Of a stretch of 64,000 bases of DNA, positions 1-8,897 are shown piece by piece. A program made the translations under genes and the position numbers. The notes beneath the pieces were generated by a model. That model did no database searches, was not told the DNA's origin, and saw only the letters and a list, made by a program, of their open reading frames with translations. The number at the start of each line of letters is the position of its first letter. The stretch's first letter is position 1. The stretch is from Arthrobacter crystallopoietes (lineage in GTDB: Bacteria > Actinomycetota > Actinomycetes > Actinomycetales > Micrococcaceae), in assembly GCF_017603825.1 (NCBI RefSeq), contig NZ_CP072014.1:1488001-1552000 (forward strand). The letters are read 5' to 3'.

Positions 1-689
1 AGGCGATCGAAGAGGCCGCGGATGACGAGGTGGCGGTGCGCCGGTTCGCCCAGCGGATGGAGAAGGAGTCCAAACGGCTCAGCGCGCTGGTGCAGGACAT
101 CATCGAACTGTCCCGGCTGCAAAGCGCCGACGTGGTGCAGTCCGGCGAGGCTGTCGACCTCAACGCGGTGGTCACCGAAGCCGTGGACCGCAACCGGCTG
201 CCGGCCGAAAGCAAGGACATCAAGATTGTGGTGGGCGGCAAGGTGGACAACGAAGTCTACGGCGACGCCGACCTGCTCATGACCGCGCTGCGTAACCTCA
301 TCGACAATGCCATCCGCTATGCGCCGGAGAGCTCCACCGTGGGAGTCGGGATGCGAACCCGCGACGGCCTCGCCACGGTATCTGTTACCGACCAGGGGCC
401 CGGGATCTCCCAGGATGAGCAGGACCGGATTTTCGAGCGCTTTTACCGCATCGATGCCGCGCGCTCGAGGCAGACCGGCGGAACCGGGCTGGGCCTGAGC
501 ATCGTCAAACACGTCATTTCCCAGCACGGCGGCGAGATTTCGGTCTGGTCCCAGCCCGGGCAGGGATCGACCTTTACCGTCCGGCTGCCGGAGATGGAGC
601 AGTCCGATTCCGAGGACGAGGCCGGCGATGAACCGGCCCGGGAAACACCAAAGGGCGCAGGCGCCCGTGAGCAAGGAGTTAGTGCTTGA
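1..689 (+). CDS. senX3: Sensor histidine kinase, SenX3-type, 3' part only
   Basis: The open frame enters from the left edge (frame starting at base 3) and ends at TGA 687-689, so the N-terminus, membrane segments and phospho-accepting H-box are outside the window. What remains is the end of the dimerisation helices and the HATPase_c domain: N-box (NLIDNAIRYAP), G1-box (DQGPGI), F-box (FERFYRID) and G2-box (GGTGLGLSIVKH) appear in the correct order. A Glu/Asp-rich tail of about 35 residues follows the catalytic domain. The stop overlaps the TTG start of the downstream response regulator by three bases, which implies translational coupling. By family knowledge this is the kinase of the SenX3-RegX3 phosphate-responsive two-component system. 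The assignment to SenX3 rather than another OmpR-partner kinase rests on the neighbour and on proximity to carD. Confidence 0.85.
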   Translation, partial: AIEEAADDEVAVRRFAQRMEKESKRLSALVQDIIELSRLQSADVVQSGEAVDLNAVVTEAVDRNRLPAESKDIKIVVGGKVDNEVYGDADLLMTALRNLIDNAIRYAPESSTVGVGMRTRDGLATVSVTDQGPGISQDEQDRIFERFYRIDAARSRQTGGTGLGLSIVKHVISQHGGEISVWSQPGQGSTFTVRLPEMEQSDSEDEAGDEPARETPKGAGAREQGVSA

Positions 690-1366
690 CCCGCATTCTG
701 GTTGTCGAAGATGAAGAGTCGCTGAGCGATCCGCTGAGCTATCTTCTGGGCAAAGAGGGCTTTGAAGTACAAGTTGTCGACAACGGTTTGGACGCCGTCG
801 TGGAGTTTGACCGGTCCGGCGCGGATCTGGTCCTGCTGGATCTGATGCTGCCGGGACAGTCCGGCACCGAGGTCTGCCGGCAGCTGCGCCAGCGATCCAA
901 CGTACCCGTGATCATGCTGACCGCCAAGGATGCGGAGATCGACAAGGTAGTCGGCCTGGAACTGGGCGCGGACGACTACGTCACCAAGCCCTATTCCTCG
1001 CGCGAACTGGTAGCCCGGGTCCGCGCCGTCCTGCGCCGCCAGGGCGAGCCGGAAGAGCTGATTTCCAACACGGTCCAGTCCGGCCCGGTGCGGATGGATG
1101 TCGAGCGGCATGTGGTCAGCGTCAGCGGAGAGCAGGTCTCGCTGCCGCTGAAGGAATTCGAACTGCTGGAAATGCTGCTGCGCAACGCAGGCCGGGTGCT
1201 CACCCGCGGCCAGCTGATCGACCGGGTCTGGGGCTCCGACTACGTCGGGGATACCAAGACCCTGGACGTCCACGTGAAGCGGCTGCGCAGCAAGGTGGAA
1301 CCGGACCCGTCCGCCCCCCGTTACCTGGTCACCGTCCGCGGGCTCGGCTATAAATTCGAGCCCTAA
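686..1366 (+). CDS. regX3: Response regulator, OmpR/PhoB family, RegX3-type
   Basis: 226 residues, the normal length for an OmpR/PhoB regulator. The receiver domain (about 1-118) has the acidic pair E8/D9, phospho-acceptor D52 (LLDLMLP), T79 and K101 (TKPY). The C-terminal winged-helix DNA-binding domain (about 130-226) ends in the typical RGLGYKFEP. The start is TTG at 686, with AAGGAG at 673-678 seven bases upstream, and it overlaps the kinase stop. Paired with a SenX3-like kinase, it probably activates phosphate-starvation genes by binding direct repeats; that role is inferred from the family. Transcription probably ends at the hairpin that follows. Confidence 0.9.
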   Translation: MTRILVVEDEESLSDPLSYLLGKEGFEVQVVDNGLDAVVEFDRSGADLVLLDLMLPGQSGTEVCRQLRQRSNVPVIMLTAKDAEIDKVVGLELGADDYVTKPYSSRELVARVRAVLRRQGEPEELISNTVQSGPVRMDVERHVVSVSGEQVSLPLKEFELLEMLLRNAGRVLTRGQLIDRVWGSDYVGDTKTLDVHVKRLRSKVEPDPSAPRYLVTVRGLGYKFEP

Positions 1367-1372
1367 ACACCT

Positions 1373-1424
1373 GGGCATATAAAAAGGACCGCACTCCTTG
1401 TGAGTGCGGTCCTTTTATATGCCC
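1373..1424. terminator. Bidirectional terminator between regX3 and the lipoprotein gene
   Basis: A near-perfect inverted repeat. The arms 1382-1396 and 1402-1416 pair over 15 bases around a short loop, and pairing continues outward with one bulged A to 1373 and 1424. The A-rich left flank and T-rich right flank give a U-tract on either strand. It therefore suits the convergent arrangement of regX3 (plus) and the lipoprotein gene (minus). Confidence 0.85.
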
Positions 1425-1453
1425 GGTCCGGGCCAGCCGGCGCTGGACAGCGG

Positions 1454-1996
1454 CTAGTGCGAGGCCGTTTCGGTTGCTTCCGGGCTGGCGCTTTCGGTGG
1501 GGGCGGTGGTTTGGGCCGGGGTGCCGCCGGGTACGAACTCGGCGTATTCGGGCAGAGTGCCGTCCAGGACCGGCACGCCGACGACCTCGGAGTCCGAGTT
1601 CACCTGGACGGTGACGTCCACGATGGAACCGGGAATGCCGCCAGGGCTGCTGAGGGTCGTTTCATTCTCGTCCTGCTCGAAACGGATCTGCCCGTTTGCC
1701 GGCACGGTAACGCTTGCGTTGCTCCCGCCGACGGTAAGGCTTAGCTGGACGGGGGAGTCGGACGTGTTGGCGGCGGTGCCCAGAACCCGGCCCTGCGATT
1801 CGGCATCGGCGGCAAGGATCATCAGGTTGCGCAGGTCGATGGGGCCAATGTCGGCCACGATGCCGTCGCTGGCCGCGTAGGAGAACGTAGTTGCCTGTTC
1901 ACTGATGGCGCTGCACCCTGCGCTCCCCAGCAGGGCTAGTGCGGCGGCGCCGGCTACAAGGGCACGCTGCACACGGTTCTTCGGCGCAATCTTCAC
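1454..1996 (-). CDS. LpqE-like secreted lipoprotein
   Basis: 180 residues starting with GTG (1996-1994), with GAGGAG eight bases upstream on the minus strand. The N-terminus has a basic stretch, a hydrophobic core and a lipobox-like SAGC with the lipidated cysteine at position 28, so export and attachment to the outer face of the membrane are likely. The rest looks like one beta-rich domain (VDVTVQVNSDSEVVGVPV and similar strands) with a Thr/Ala/Glu/Pro-rich C-terminal tail. Position next to carD matches lpqE (Rv3584) of Mycobacterium tuberculosis, so I call it LpqE-like. The molecular function is not known from the sequence. The lipobox has Ser rather than an aliphatic residue at -3, which is slightly atypical. 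Confidence 0.7.
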   Translation of the reverse strand: MKIAPKNRVQRALVAGAAALALLGSAGCSAISEQATTFSYAASDGIVADIGPIDLRNLMILAADAESQGRVLGTAANTSDSPVQLSLTVGGSNASVTVPANGQIRFEQDENETTLSSPGGIPGSIVDVTVQVNSDSEVVGVPVLDGTLPEYAEFVPGGTPAQTTAPTESASPEATETASH

Positions 1997-2242
1997 AGCA
2001 GGAACTCCTCAATCAAAAGGCTTTGTAGATGAGTGGCGGTTGCGCAGACAGAAAGCACAACACGGTCACTAGCCTAGCCGTATTTGCCCAAAAAACAGGA
2101 CTCGGCACCCGTAAAGAACGCGTCAGGCTGACCCCGGGATGCATCAATCATCGGATCCGTCAAGACCATAATGCTGGTCATTTTGCCCTTCCGAGGGCCT
2201 CTGACCAGCGCAAACTCGGGGAAGTAGGGCCTTTTTCCGTGG

Positions 2243-2248
2243 TAAACT
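2243..2248 (+). promoter_or_regulatory. Putative -10 element of the carD promoter
   Basis: TAAACT lies 27 bases upstream of the carD start in the 278-bp gap 1997-2274 between the divergent lipoprotein gene and carD. The surrounding GGTAAACTTGTAGGC differs at one base from the sequence at the same kind of position upstream of rlmB (5618-5632). No convincing -35 hexamer is seen at 17-18 bases. The rest of the gap shows no ORF with coding character; the divergent lipoprotein promoter must also lie there but is not obvious. Confidence 0.45.
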
Positions 2249-2274
2249 TGTAGGCGGGAAAGGGGAAAGTCCAC

Positions 2275-2757
2275 ATGGTATTTGAGGTCGGCGAGACGGT
2301 AGTTTACCCTCACCACGGTGCAGCGAAGATCGAAGAGATCAAGATGCGCACCATCAAGGGCGAAGAGAAGATGTATCTCAAGCTCCGCGTGGCTCAGGGT
2401 GACCTGACCATTGAGGTTCCGGCAGAGAACGTAGACCTGGTTGGCGTTCGGGATGTAGTGGGCAAGGAAGGCCTGGAGCACGTGTTCGACGTTCTCCGTG
2501 CCGAGTTCACTGAAGAGCCCACCAACTGGTCGCGTCGGTACAAGGCGAATCTGGAAAAACTGGCCTCCGGTGACGTTATCAAGGTAGCGGAAGTAGTCCG
2601 TGACTTGTGGCGCCGGGAGCAGGACCGTGGTCTTTCGGCAGGCGAAAAGCGCATGCTGGCCAAGGCCCGCCAGATCCTGATTTCCGAACTGGCTCTTGCG
2701 GAAAAGACAGACGAAGACAAGGCAGCTGAAGTGCTCGACGAGGTTCTGGCCTCCTAA
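2275..2757 (+). CDS. carD: CarD transcription factor, RNA polymerase-binding
   Basis: 160 residues, very similar along its whole length to mycobacterial CarD. It has an N-terminal Tudor-like RNA-polymerase interaction domain (about 1-55, starting [15 protein letters not shown]) and a helical DNA-binding domain (about 75-160) with the conserved [17 protein letters not shown] motif. W85, which wedges into the -10 upstream edge of the open complex in M. tuberculosis, is at the same position here. R25 is conserved, but position 47 is Glu where the mycobacterial protein has Arg. In the family CarD stabilises open complexes at rRNA and other promoters, which is interesting next to the window's rRNA array. 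The gene is followed directly by a strong terminator. Confidence 0.95.
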   Translation: MVFEVGETVVYPHHGAAKIEEIKMRTIKGEEKMYLKLRVAQGDLTIEVPAENVDLVGVRDVVGKEGLEHVFDVLRAEFTEEPTNWSRRYKANLEKLASGDVIKVAEVVRDLWRREQDRGLSAGEKRMLAKARQILISELALAEKTDEDKAAEVLDEVLAS

Positions 2758-2788
2758 CCCGGCAGCCTGCAAGGCACAATGAACCTAG

Positions 2789-2821
2789 AGCGGCCGGTCC
2801 TGTTGGACCGGCCGCTTTTTT
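2789..2821 (+). terminator. Rho-independent terminator after carD
   Basis: A perfect 12-bp GC-rich stem (2789-2800 with 2805-2816), a TGTT loop and a run of six T ending at 2821. It separates carD from ispD. Confidence 0.9.
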
Positions 2822-2831
2822 GATGCCGGTA

Positions 2832-2837
2832 TAGGCT
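2832..2837 (+). promoter_or_regulatory. -10 element of a putative leaderless ispD promoter
   Basis: TAGGCT fits the actinobacterial TANNNT -10 consensus and stands exactly six bases before the GTG start at 2844, so the transcript would begin at or next to the start codon. No Shine-Dalgarno sequence precedes the GTG. The carD terminator occupies the -35 area. Confidence 0.5.
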
Positions 2838-2843
2838 TGGGCC

Positions 2844-3635
2844 GTGCCCAGAAGTTCCAAGCCGCGGATCGGCGTCGTTGTTGTTGCTGCAGGCTCCGGC
2901 CAACGCCTTGGCTACGGGCTGCCCAAAGCCCAGGTACCGCTGGCCGGACGCACCATTTTGGCGCACGCCCTGGAGGGCATCCTGGCTTCAGGGGTCGCGG
3001 AGCGGATCTGCGTAGCCGTACCGGTGGGGGATTGCGTGCTGCGGACCGTCTGCGAAGGGGTCTCCGGACGGGTTCCGGTGACAGCGGTGGAAGGCGGTGC
3101 CAGCCGTGCCGCTTCCGTGAGCCAGGCACTGGCCGGACTGGGGCCGGATCTGGACGGCATCCTGGTCCACGACGCCGCCCGGGCGCTCACGCCGCCGGAA
3201 GTTTTCGTCCGCGTAGTCGATGCGCTGGCCGCGGGGGCGAAGGCGGTCATTCCTGCTGTTCCCGTGGCGGACACCATCAAGACCGCCGTTCCCTCCGCAG
3301 CCGGACAACAGTCCATCGCCAGCGAAAAGGTGGCCGGAACCCCGGACCGTTCCCGGCTGCGCGCAGTGCAGACTCCGCAGGGTTTCGACGCTGCCGCCCT
3401 GACGTCCGCGCACCGCACCCTGGCCGCGATGGGGCCGCTGGAGGCCGAGGCGATCACGGACGATGCGATGCTGCTGGAAAGCCAGGGTACCGATGTATTC
3501 CTGGTGCCCGGATCGCCGGAGGCACTGAAGATCACCACGGCGCTCGACTTGATGACCGCCGAAGCGTTGGTGGCAGCTCGCTCCCGCACCGTCCAGCCCA
3601 CCGCAAACCAGCCTGTCCCGACAATGGAGGATTGA
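2844..3635 (+). CDS. ispD: 2-C-methyl-D-erythritol 4-phosphate cytidylyltransferase
   Basis: IspD couples MEP with CTP to make CDP-ME in the cytosolic MEP isoprenoid pathway. The 263-residue protein shows the nucleotide-binding loop AAGSGQRLG followed by PKAQVPL, the HDAAR motif and TDDAMLLE, ending with the usual ITTALDL segment. It carries an extra tail of about 25 residues after the conserved domain. The GTG start lies six bases after a -10-like TAGGCT with no ribosome binding site, so translation is probably leaderless. The stop is three bases upstream of ispF, and its last codons contain the ispF ribosome binding site, so the pair forms an operon. Confidence 0.93.
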   Translation: MPRSSKPRIGVVVVAAGSGQRLGYGLPKAQVPLAGRTILAHALEGILASGVAERICVAVPVGDCVLRTVCEGVSGRVPVTAVEGGASRAASVSQALAGLGPDLDGILVHDAARALTPPEVFVRVVDALAAGAKAVIPAVPVADTIKTAVPSAAGQQSIASEKVAGTPDRSRLRAVQTPQGFDAAALTSAHRTLAAMGPLEAEAITDDAMLLESQGTDVFLVPGSPEALKITTALDLMTAEALVAARSRTVQPTANQPVPTMED

Positions 3636-3638
3636 TCC

Positions 3639-4145
3639 ATGGCCACGTTGCCCTACCCGCTTCCGCGCACCGGCATCGGCGTGGACGTGCATGCTTACGC
3701 CCCCGAGGATGACCCGCAGCCGCTGTGGTTGGGCGGCCTGCACTGGGAAGGTGAGCGCGGCCTGGCCGGTCATTCCGACGGCGATCCCGTGGCCCACGCC
3801 GCCGCGGACGCCCTGTTCTCGGCCGCAGGAGTGGGCGACCTCGGTACCCACTTCGGCACCGACCGGCCGGAATACGCCGGCGCTTCCGGGCTCACGCTGC
3901 TGGCCGCGGCCGCCCGGATCGTCCGCGATGCCGGGTTCGAGATCGGCAACGTCGCCGTGCAGTTGATCGGCAACCGGCCCAAGTTCACCCCGCGGCGGGA
4001 CGAGTCCGAGGCGGCCCTCACCGAGGCGGCCGGTGCACCGGTGAGCGTCTCTGCCACGACCAGCGACCGACTGGGGTTCACGGGCAGAGGCGAGGGGATC
4101 GCGGCCGTGGCGACCGCCGTCGTTGTTTCGGTTCGCCAGCCCTGA
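3639..4145 (+). CDS. ispF: 2-C-methyl-D-erythritol 2,4-cyclodiphosphate synthase
   Basis: IspF cyclises CDP-ME 2-phosphate to MEcPP with release of CMP, in the step two after IspD. The protein has 168 residues, with metal ligands D16 and H18 (GVDVHAY) and H45 in GHSDGD, and the FTPRRDESE and [14 protein letters not shown] signatures of the trimeric family. The ATG start at 3639 has GGAGG eight bases upstream, inside the end of ispD. Co-location of ispD and ispF next to carD and cysS is also seen in mycobacteria. Confidence 0.95.
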   Translation: MATLPYPLPRTGIGVDVHAYAPEDDPQPLWLGGLHWEGERGLAGHSDGDPVAHAAADALFSAAGVGDLGTHFGTDRPEYAGASGLTLLAAAARIVRDAGFEIGNVAVQLIGNRPKFTPRRDESEAALTEAAGAPVSVSATTSDRLGFTGRGEGIAAVATAVVVSVRQP

Positions 4146-4149
4146 CAGC

Positions 4150-4155
4150 TAATCT
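4150..4155 (+). promoter_or_regulatory. -10 element of a putative leaderless cysS promoter
   Basis: TAATCT lies six bases before the GTG start at 4162. The GGAGCG between them is too close to the start to act as a normal ribosome binding site, so a transcript starting at the GTG is the simplest reading. The spacing is the same as at ispD. Confidence 0.5.
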
Positions 4156-4161
4156 GGAGCG

Positions 4162-5622
4162 GTGAGCCTGAGATTCTATGACACCGCCAGTGCAGAAGTC
4201 CGCGATTTCGTCCCGCTGCAGCCGGGCAAGGTAGGCCTCTACTACTGCGGTGCCACCGTGCAGGGGGATCCGCACGTGGGCCACATCCGTTCGGGCATCG
4301 CGTTTGACCAGCTGACCCGCTGGCTTCGCTACAGCGGCTACGAGGTCACGGTGGTCCGCAATGTTACGGACATCGACGACAAGATCCTGGCCAAATCCGC
4401 CGCCTCCTACCTGCCGGAAGCGCTGGAGGACCCGCTGGCGGTCCCCAACGAGCCGTGGTGGGCGCTGGCCTACCGCTACGAGCAGGCCTTCGAGCGCGCC
4501 TACGACATCCTCGGCGTCCAGCGGCCCACCTACGAGCCGCGCGCCACCGGGCACATTCCGGAAATGCACCAGCTCATCGCGCTGCTGATCGACCGCGGCC
4601 ACGCCTACCCGGCGCTGGACGGCTCCGGTGACGTCTACTTCGACGTGCGCTCGTGGTCCGAGTACGGCTCGCTGACACGGCAGAAGATTGAAGACATGCA
4701 GGCAGCGCCCGACGCCGGTCCCCGCGGCAAGAAGGATCCGCGCGACTTTGCGCTGTGGAAGGGTTACAAAGAGGGCGAGCCCGCCACCGCCAGCTGGCCC
4801 AGCCCGTGGGGCACCGGCCGCCCCGGCTGGCATCTGGAATGCTCGGCCATGGTCACCAAGTACCTGGGCCCGGAGTTCGATATCCACGGCGGGGGACTGG
4901 ACCTGCGGTTCCCGCACCACGAAAACGAGATGGCGCAATCCCGCGCCGCCGGCCACGGCTTCGCGAACTTCTGGATGCATAACGGCATGGTCACCTACGA
5001 GGGCGAAAAGATGTCCAAGTCCGTGGGCAACATTGTCACGCCGACCGAAATGCTGGAGCTGGCCCGGCCGGTGGTGGTCCGCTACTACCTGGGCCAGGCG
5101 CAGTACCGCTCCGCCCTGGACTACAACCCGGGCTCGCTCACGGAGGCCGCGGCCGCCGTCGAACGCATTGAAGGGTTCCTGCAACGGGCGCTGAAGTTCC
5201 TCTACGGCGAAGACTTCGGCTTCGTAGGCAGCGATGTCCCGGAGGCCTTCCGCGCCGCGATGGACGACGACCTGAACGTGCCGCAGGCGCTGGCGGTGAT
5301 CCATGAGACCGTGCGCGCCGGCAACACAGCCCTGGACGGCAAGGACAGCGAGGGGATAGAGCGGGCGCTGCACCAGGTACTCGCGATGACGGACGTGCTC
5401 TTCATCAATCCGCTGGATCCGCACTGGAACGCAGGCGGAACGGACATCGCCGCACGCCAGGCGCTGGACACCCTGGTTCAGGCGCAGCTCGAGGAACGCC
5501 GCGCGGCCCGCGAAGCCAAGGACTGGGCCAGGGCCGATGCCATCCGCGATACGCTGGCCGCGGCCGGCGTCGTTGTGGAGGATTCCGCGGACGGGCCCAC
5601 GTGGACCGTGGCAGCCCGGTAA
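4162..5622 (+). CDS. cysS: Cysteinyl-tRNA synthetase
   Basis: 486-residue class I aminoacyl-tRNA synthetase that charges tRNA-Cys. The HIGH motif is HVGH at 38-41 and the KMSKS motif is at 283-287. Zinc-binding residues expected for CysRS are present: C29 in YYCG, the Cys of LECSAM, and the His/Glu group in FPHHENE. The C-terminal helical tRNA-recognition domain is complete. The GTG start is supported by the alignment of SLRFYDT with other CysRS N-termini and by the -10 element just upstream. I choose CysS rather than the mycothiol ligase MshC because of full length and the C-terminal anticodon-binding domain. Confidence 0.95.
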   Translation: MSLRFYDTASAEVRDFVPLQPGKVGLYYCGATVQGDPHVGHIRSGIAFDQLTRWLRYSGYEVTVVRNVTDIDDKILAKSAASYLPEALEDPLAVPNEPWWALAYRYEQAFERAYDILGVQRPTYEPRATGHIPEMHQLIALLIDRGHAYPALDGSGDVYFDVRSWSEYGSLTRQKIEDMQAAPDAGPRGKKDPRDFALWKGYKEGEPATASWPSPWGTGRPGWHLECSAMVTKYLGPEFDIHGGGLDLRFPHHENEMAQSRAAGHGFANFWMHNGMVTYEGEKMSKSVGNIVTPTEMLELARPVVVRYYLGQAQYRSALDYNPGSLTEAAAAVERIEGFLQRALKFLYGEDFGFVGSDVPEAFRAAMDDDLNVPQALAVIHETVRAGNTALDGKDSEGIERALHQVLAMTDVLFINPLDPHWNAGGTDIAARQALDTLVQAQLEERRAAREAKDWARADAIRDTLAAAGVVVEDSADGPTWTVAAR

Positions 5623-5625
5623 ACT
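5620..5625 (+). promoter_or_regulatory. Putative -10 element of the rlmB promoter
   Basis: TAAACT overlaps the cysS stop codon and sits about 95 bases before rlmB. Its context GGTAAACTCGTAGGC matches the carD promoter region at all but one base. No clear -35 element is visible. The 98-bp gap 5623-5720 holds no other feature. Confidence 0.35.
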
Positions 5626-5720
5626 CGTAGGCATAGGCAAGACCTGGACGACGGGAATCGCTAGAAACTGATCCCGCGCCGACCGGTGCGGAGCATATTT
5701 GACTGACCGAAGGTAAAACC

Positions 5721-6704
5721 ATGGCCAACAAAGGACGCCCCGGAGCGGTGCGCAAGACCAAGAAGGGCCCCACCACGGGGACCGGAGGGCACGGGCGCAA
5801 GTCCCTCGAAGGCAAGGGGCCGACCCCGAAGGCTGAGGACCGGCCGTACCACAAGGCTTATCGCGGCAAGGAACTCGCCGAGCGTTCCGCCGCCAAGCGG
5901 CCCGCAGGCCGGGCAGGTGCCTCCCGCGGACGCAGCAAGACCGCCGAGGAGGTTGTCACCGGGCGCAACTCCGTGGTGGAGGCACTGCGCGCCGGAGTGC
6001 CGGCGAAGGCGCTGCACGTAGCGGTCCGGGTTGAGATGGATGACCGGGTCAAGGAGTCCCTGAAGCTCGCCGCCGAACGCGGTATTCCGGTGATGGAATC
6101 CCACAAGCCGGAACTGGACCGGATGACCGAGGATGCCGTCCACCAGGGCCTGGTCCTCCAGATCCCGCCGTACGACTACCAGGACGCGCTGGAACTGGCT
6201 GAAGAAACCATGGCCAAGTTCAAGAAGGGCTACATCCGCAACGCGCCGCTGTTCATCGCGCTGGATGGCATCACGGATCCGCGCAACCTCGGCGCCATCA
6301 TCCGCTCGGCCTCGGCCTTCAGCGGTCACGGCGTCATTGTGCCCGAGCGCCGCTCGGTGGGCATGACGGCCTCTGCTTGGAAGACCAGTGCCGGGGCAGC
6401 CGTGCGCGTTCCGGTGGCCAGGGCCTCCAATCTGAACAACGCGCTCAAGGCCTTCAAGCAGTTGGGCATCTACGTAGTGGGGCTCGACGGCGGCGGCGAC
6501 GTTTCGCTGCCCGGACTGGAACTGGCAACCGAGCCGCTGTGCATCGTGGTCGGTTCCGAGGGCAAGGGCCTGTCCCGGCTCGTCCGCGAGAATTGCGACC
6601 AGATTGTCTCCATCCCGATCGACTCGGACATGGAATCGCTGAACGCGTCCATGGCCGTGGGCATCAGCCTGTACGAAGTATCCCGGCAGCGCGCAGCGCA
6701 ATAG
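5721..6704 (+). CDS. rlmB: 23S rRNA 2'-O-methyltransferase, TrmH/SpoU family (RlmB-like)
   Basis: 327 residues. A Lys/Gly/Arg-rich, probably disordered extension of about 70 residues comes first, then the SpoU substrate-binding domain (NSVVEAL...), then the knotted SPOUT methyltransferase domain with DGITDPRNLGAIIRSA, VVGSEGKGLSRLV and SIPI...SLNASMAVGISLYE. These are the three TrmH motifs. Members methylate the 2'-O of a 23S rRNA guanosine (G2251 in E. coli), but the precise target cannot be read here. GAAGG precedes the ATG at a normal distance. The position after cysS is conserved in actinobacteria. The same type of basic extension is common in actinobacterial homologues. Confidence 0.88.
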   Translation: MANKGRPGAVRKTKKGPTTGTGGHGRKSLEGKGPTPKAEDRPYHKAYRGKELAERSAAKRPAGRAGASRGRSKTAEEVVTGRNSVVEALRAGVPAKALHVAVRVEMDDRVKESLKLAAERGIPVMESHKPELDRMTEDAVHQGLVLQIPPYDYQDALELAEETMAKFKKGYIRNAPLFIALDGITDPRNLGAIIRSASAFSGHGVIVPERRSVGMTASAWKTSAGAAVRVPVARASNLNNALKAFKQLGIYVVGLDGGGDVSLPGLELATEPLCIVVGSEGKGLSRLVRENCDQIVSIPIDSDMESLNASMAVGISLYEVSRQRAAQ

Positions 6705-6734
6705 CGCCGCCGTACCAACAGAACAGGCATACCC

Positions 6735-8897
6735 TTGGCCAACCCCGCCGATTCCGTCACTCCCATCAACACCACAACCAACGCGAGCGTTGGCCGGCAA
6801 ACCGCCGGGCACCGGGGCAGCGAGGGCCGTTCCTCCCGCACCTCCAATCCCGTACCGCTCGGCGTCAGCGCCGGTGCTGCAGGGCTGTTGGCCGGGGAGG
6901 TCAACGTGGCGGTGTTCGCGCCGGCGGTCTCCGCCCTGGATATCCATTTCGAGGACGCCGACGGCCGGTGGGGCGCCGCACTCCTGCCGGAACTGACCGA
7001 CGGCGTGCACCACGGGATCGTCCGGGGTTTGCTCCCCGGCAACCGTTATGCGTTCTGGCCGCACGGCAAGGCCCTGCCCGGCGGCGGTGCGGGGCAGCTG
7101 CTGCTGGATCCTTACGGCCGTGCGATTGACGACGACGGCGGCATCTTCCGTTCGGTTCACGTGGACGCCGGGTTCGACTGGGCCGGTGATACCGCGCCGG
7201 AGGTGCCGTGGCGGGACACGGTGGTCTACGAATGCCATGTGAAGGGCCAGACCAAGCTGCACCCGGAGATTCCCGAAGCGCTCCGAGGAACTTACGCGGG
7301 CCTGGCACACCCGGTCATGCTCGAGTACTTCAAGAACCTGGGAATCACTTCCGTCCAACTGCTGCCGGTGCATTTCCATATCGATGAGCCGCACCTGCAG
7401 GAACTGGGGCTGTCGAACTACTGGGGCTACAACACGTTGGGCTTTTTCGCCCCGCACGCCCGGTACGCCACCAGAGCTGCGCGCGCGGCGGGGCCAAAGG
7501 CTGTGCAGGACGAGTTCAAGTCCATGGTCAAGAGCCTGCATGAAGCCGGGCTCGAAGTCATTCTCGACGTGGTCTATAACCACACCGCCGAGGGCGGCAA
7601 ACACCAGCAGACCTACTCGTTCCGCGGCCTCGGCGACGAGGTCTACTACCGCCACGACGGCCACGGCAACTATCTGGACACCACTGGCTGCGGCAACACC
7701 CTTGACCTGAACGAGCCGCAGGTCCTGGCCCTGGTGGTGGACTCGCTGCGGTACTGGGTCCAGGAATTCCATGTCGACGGCTTCCGTTTCGACCTGGCCG
7801 TTTCGCTCTGCCGCGACCCGGACGGCCATTTCAACCCGCGCCATCCGTTCCTGCGTGCGACGGCGGAGGACCCTACGCTGTCCGAGATCAAACTGATTTC
7901 CGAACCATGGGACGTGGCGCCGGGCGGCTGGCAGACCGGTAATTTCCCCGCCGGCTGGGCGGACTGGAACGACCGCTTCCGCGATACCGTCCGGGACTTC
8001 TGGCTCGGCGACCAGCACGCAATCCGCCAGGGCATGCCGGGCGGATCGGTGGCACGCCTGGCGAGCCGCCTGGCCGGCTCGGCCGATGTCTTCGCCGGTT
8101 CCGGCCGAAGCTCGCTGGCGTCGGTAAACTTCATCACCGCCCACGACGGCTTCACCCTGGCGGACCTGACATCGTACGACCGCAAGCACAACGAGGACAA
8201 CGGCGAAGAAAACCGGGACGGAACCAACCACAACCGCAGCTACAACCACGGGGTCGAAGGTCCCACGGGCGACGCGGCCGTCCTGGACGCGCGCGCCCGT
8301 TCCGCGCGGAACCTGATGGCCACGCTGCTGCTCTCGCTCGGCGTCCCGATGATCACCGCCGGGGACGAACTGGGCAAAACCCAGCACGGCAACAACAACG
8401 CGTACTGCCAGGACAACGAGCTGTCCTGGCTCAACTGGGTGCTCGATGACCGTCAGGAACAGATGTTCAAGATCACGCGGCGGCTGCTGCGGATCCGGCA
8501 GTCCTTCCTGACCAGCCAGCCGCGCAGTTATCCCACCCGGGAACAAAGCTCCTACCTGCTGTGGTTCAACGAAGCGGGCGAACCCATGACCCACGAGCAG
8601 TGGACCGACCCCGGCAGCCGGACGCTCCAGCTGCTGATGGGCTCGCCGGATGGCGTCATCGACGGGCTGGTAGTGATCAACGGCCGGTGCGAACCGCGCA
8701 AGATCACGATGCCCAGTACCGGCGCCCTGAAGGATTTCGGCGTCCAGGCCGGCAACAACCGTATGTTTGAACTGGTCCTGACTACTTCCAAGCTGGATGA
8801 CCAGCGCCGCGGCGCCAAGGTACGCAGCGGCGAACGCGAGATCATCGGGGCGGATGCCCTCAGCGTCTACCGCGTCTGGCTACCGGGCGAAAACTAG
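6735..8897 (+). CDS. glgX: Glycogen debranching enzyme GlgX (isoamylase-type)
   Basis: 720-residue GH13 enzyme that hydrolyses alpha-1,6 branches of glycogen. After a low-complexity N-terminus (about 1-45) come the CBM48 domain (about 45-150) and the catalytic barrel, with DVVYNHTAEG, nucleophile D353 in GFRFDLA, acid/base E390 in ISEPWD and FITAHDGFTL. The TTG at 6735 is the only plausible start giving a full CBM48, but its ribosome binding site is weak, so the start is uncertain. It follows rlmB by 30 bp and ends at a hairpin. Functionally it belongs with glgP and glgB about 6-15 kb downstream. Confidence 0.92.
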   Translation: MANPADSVTPINTTTNASVGRQTAGHRGSEGRSSRTSNPVPLGVSAGAAGLLAGEVNVAVFAPAVSALDIHFEDADGRWGAALLPELTDGVHHGIVRGLLPGNRYAFWPHGKALPGGGAGQLLLDPYGRAIDDDGGIFRSVHVDAGFDWAGDTAPEVPWRDTVVYECHVKGQTKLHPEIPEALRGTYAGLAHPVMLEYFKNLGITSVQLLPVHFHIDEPHLQELGLSNYWGYNTLGFFAPHARYATRAARAAGPKAVQDEFKSMVKSLHEAGLEVILDVVYNHTAEGGKHQQTYSFRGLGDEVYYRHDGHGNYLDTTGCGNTLDLNEPQVLALVVDSLRYWVQEFHVDGFRFDLAVSLCRDPDGHFNPRHPFLRATAEDPTLSEIKLISEPWDVAPGGWQTGNFPAGWADWNDRFRDTVRDFWLGDQHAIRQGMPGGSVARLASRLAGSADVFAGSGRSSLASVNFITAHDGFTLADLTSYDRKHNEDNGEENRDGTNHNRSYNHGVEGPTGDAAVLDARARSARNLMATLLLSLGVPMITAGDELGKTQHGNNNAYCQDNELSWLNWVLDDRQEQMFKITRRLLRIRQSFLTSQPRSYPTREQSSYLLWFNEAGEPMTHEQWTDPGSRTLQLLMGSPDGVIDGLVVINGRCEPRKITMPSTGALKDFGVQAGNNRMFELVLTTSKLDDQRRGAKVRSGEREIIGADALSVYRVWLPGEN

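Noticed and set aside
4078-8594. Very long minus-strand open frames opposite cysS, rlmB and glgX
   Set aside because: They are antisense shadows caused by GC-rich third positions of well-identified plus-strand genes.
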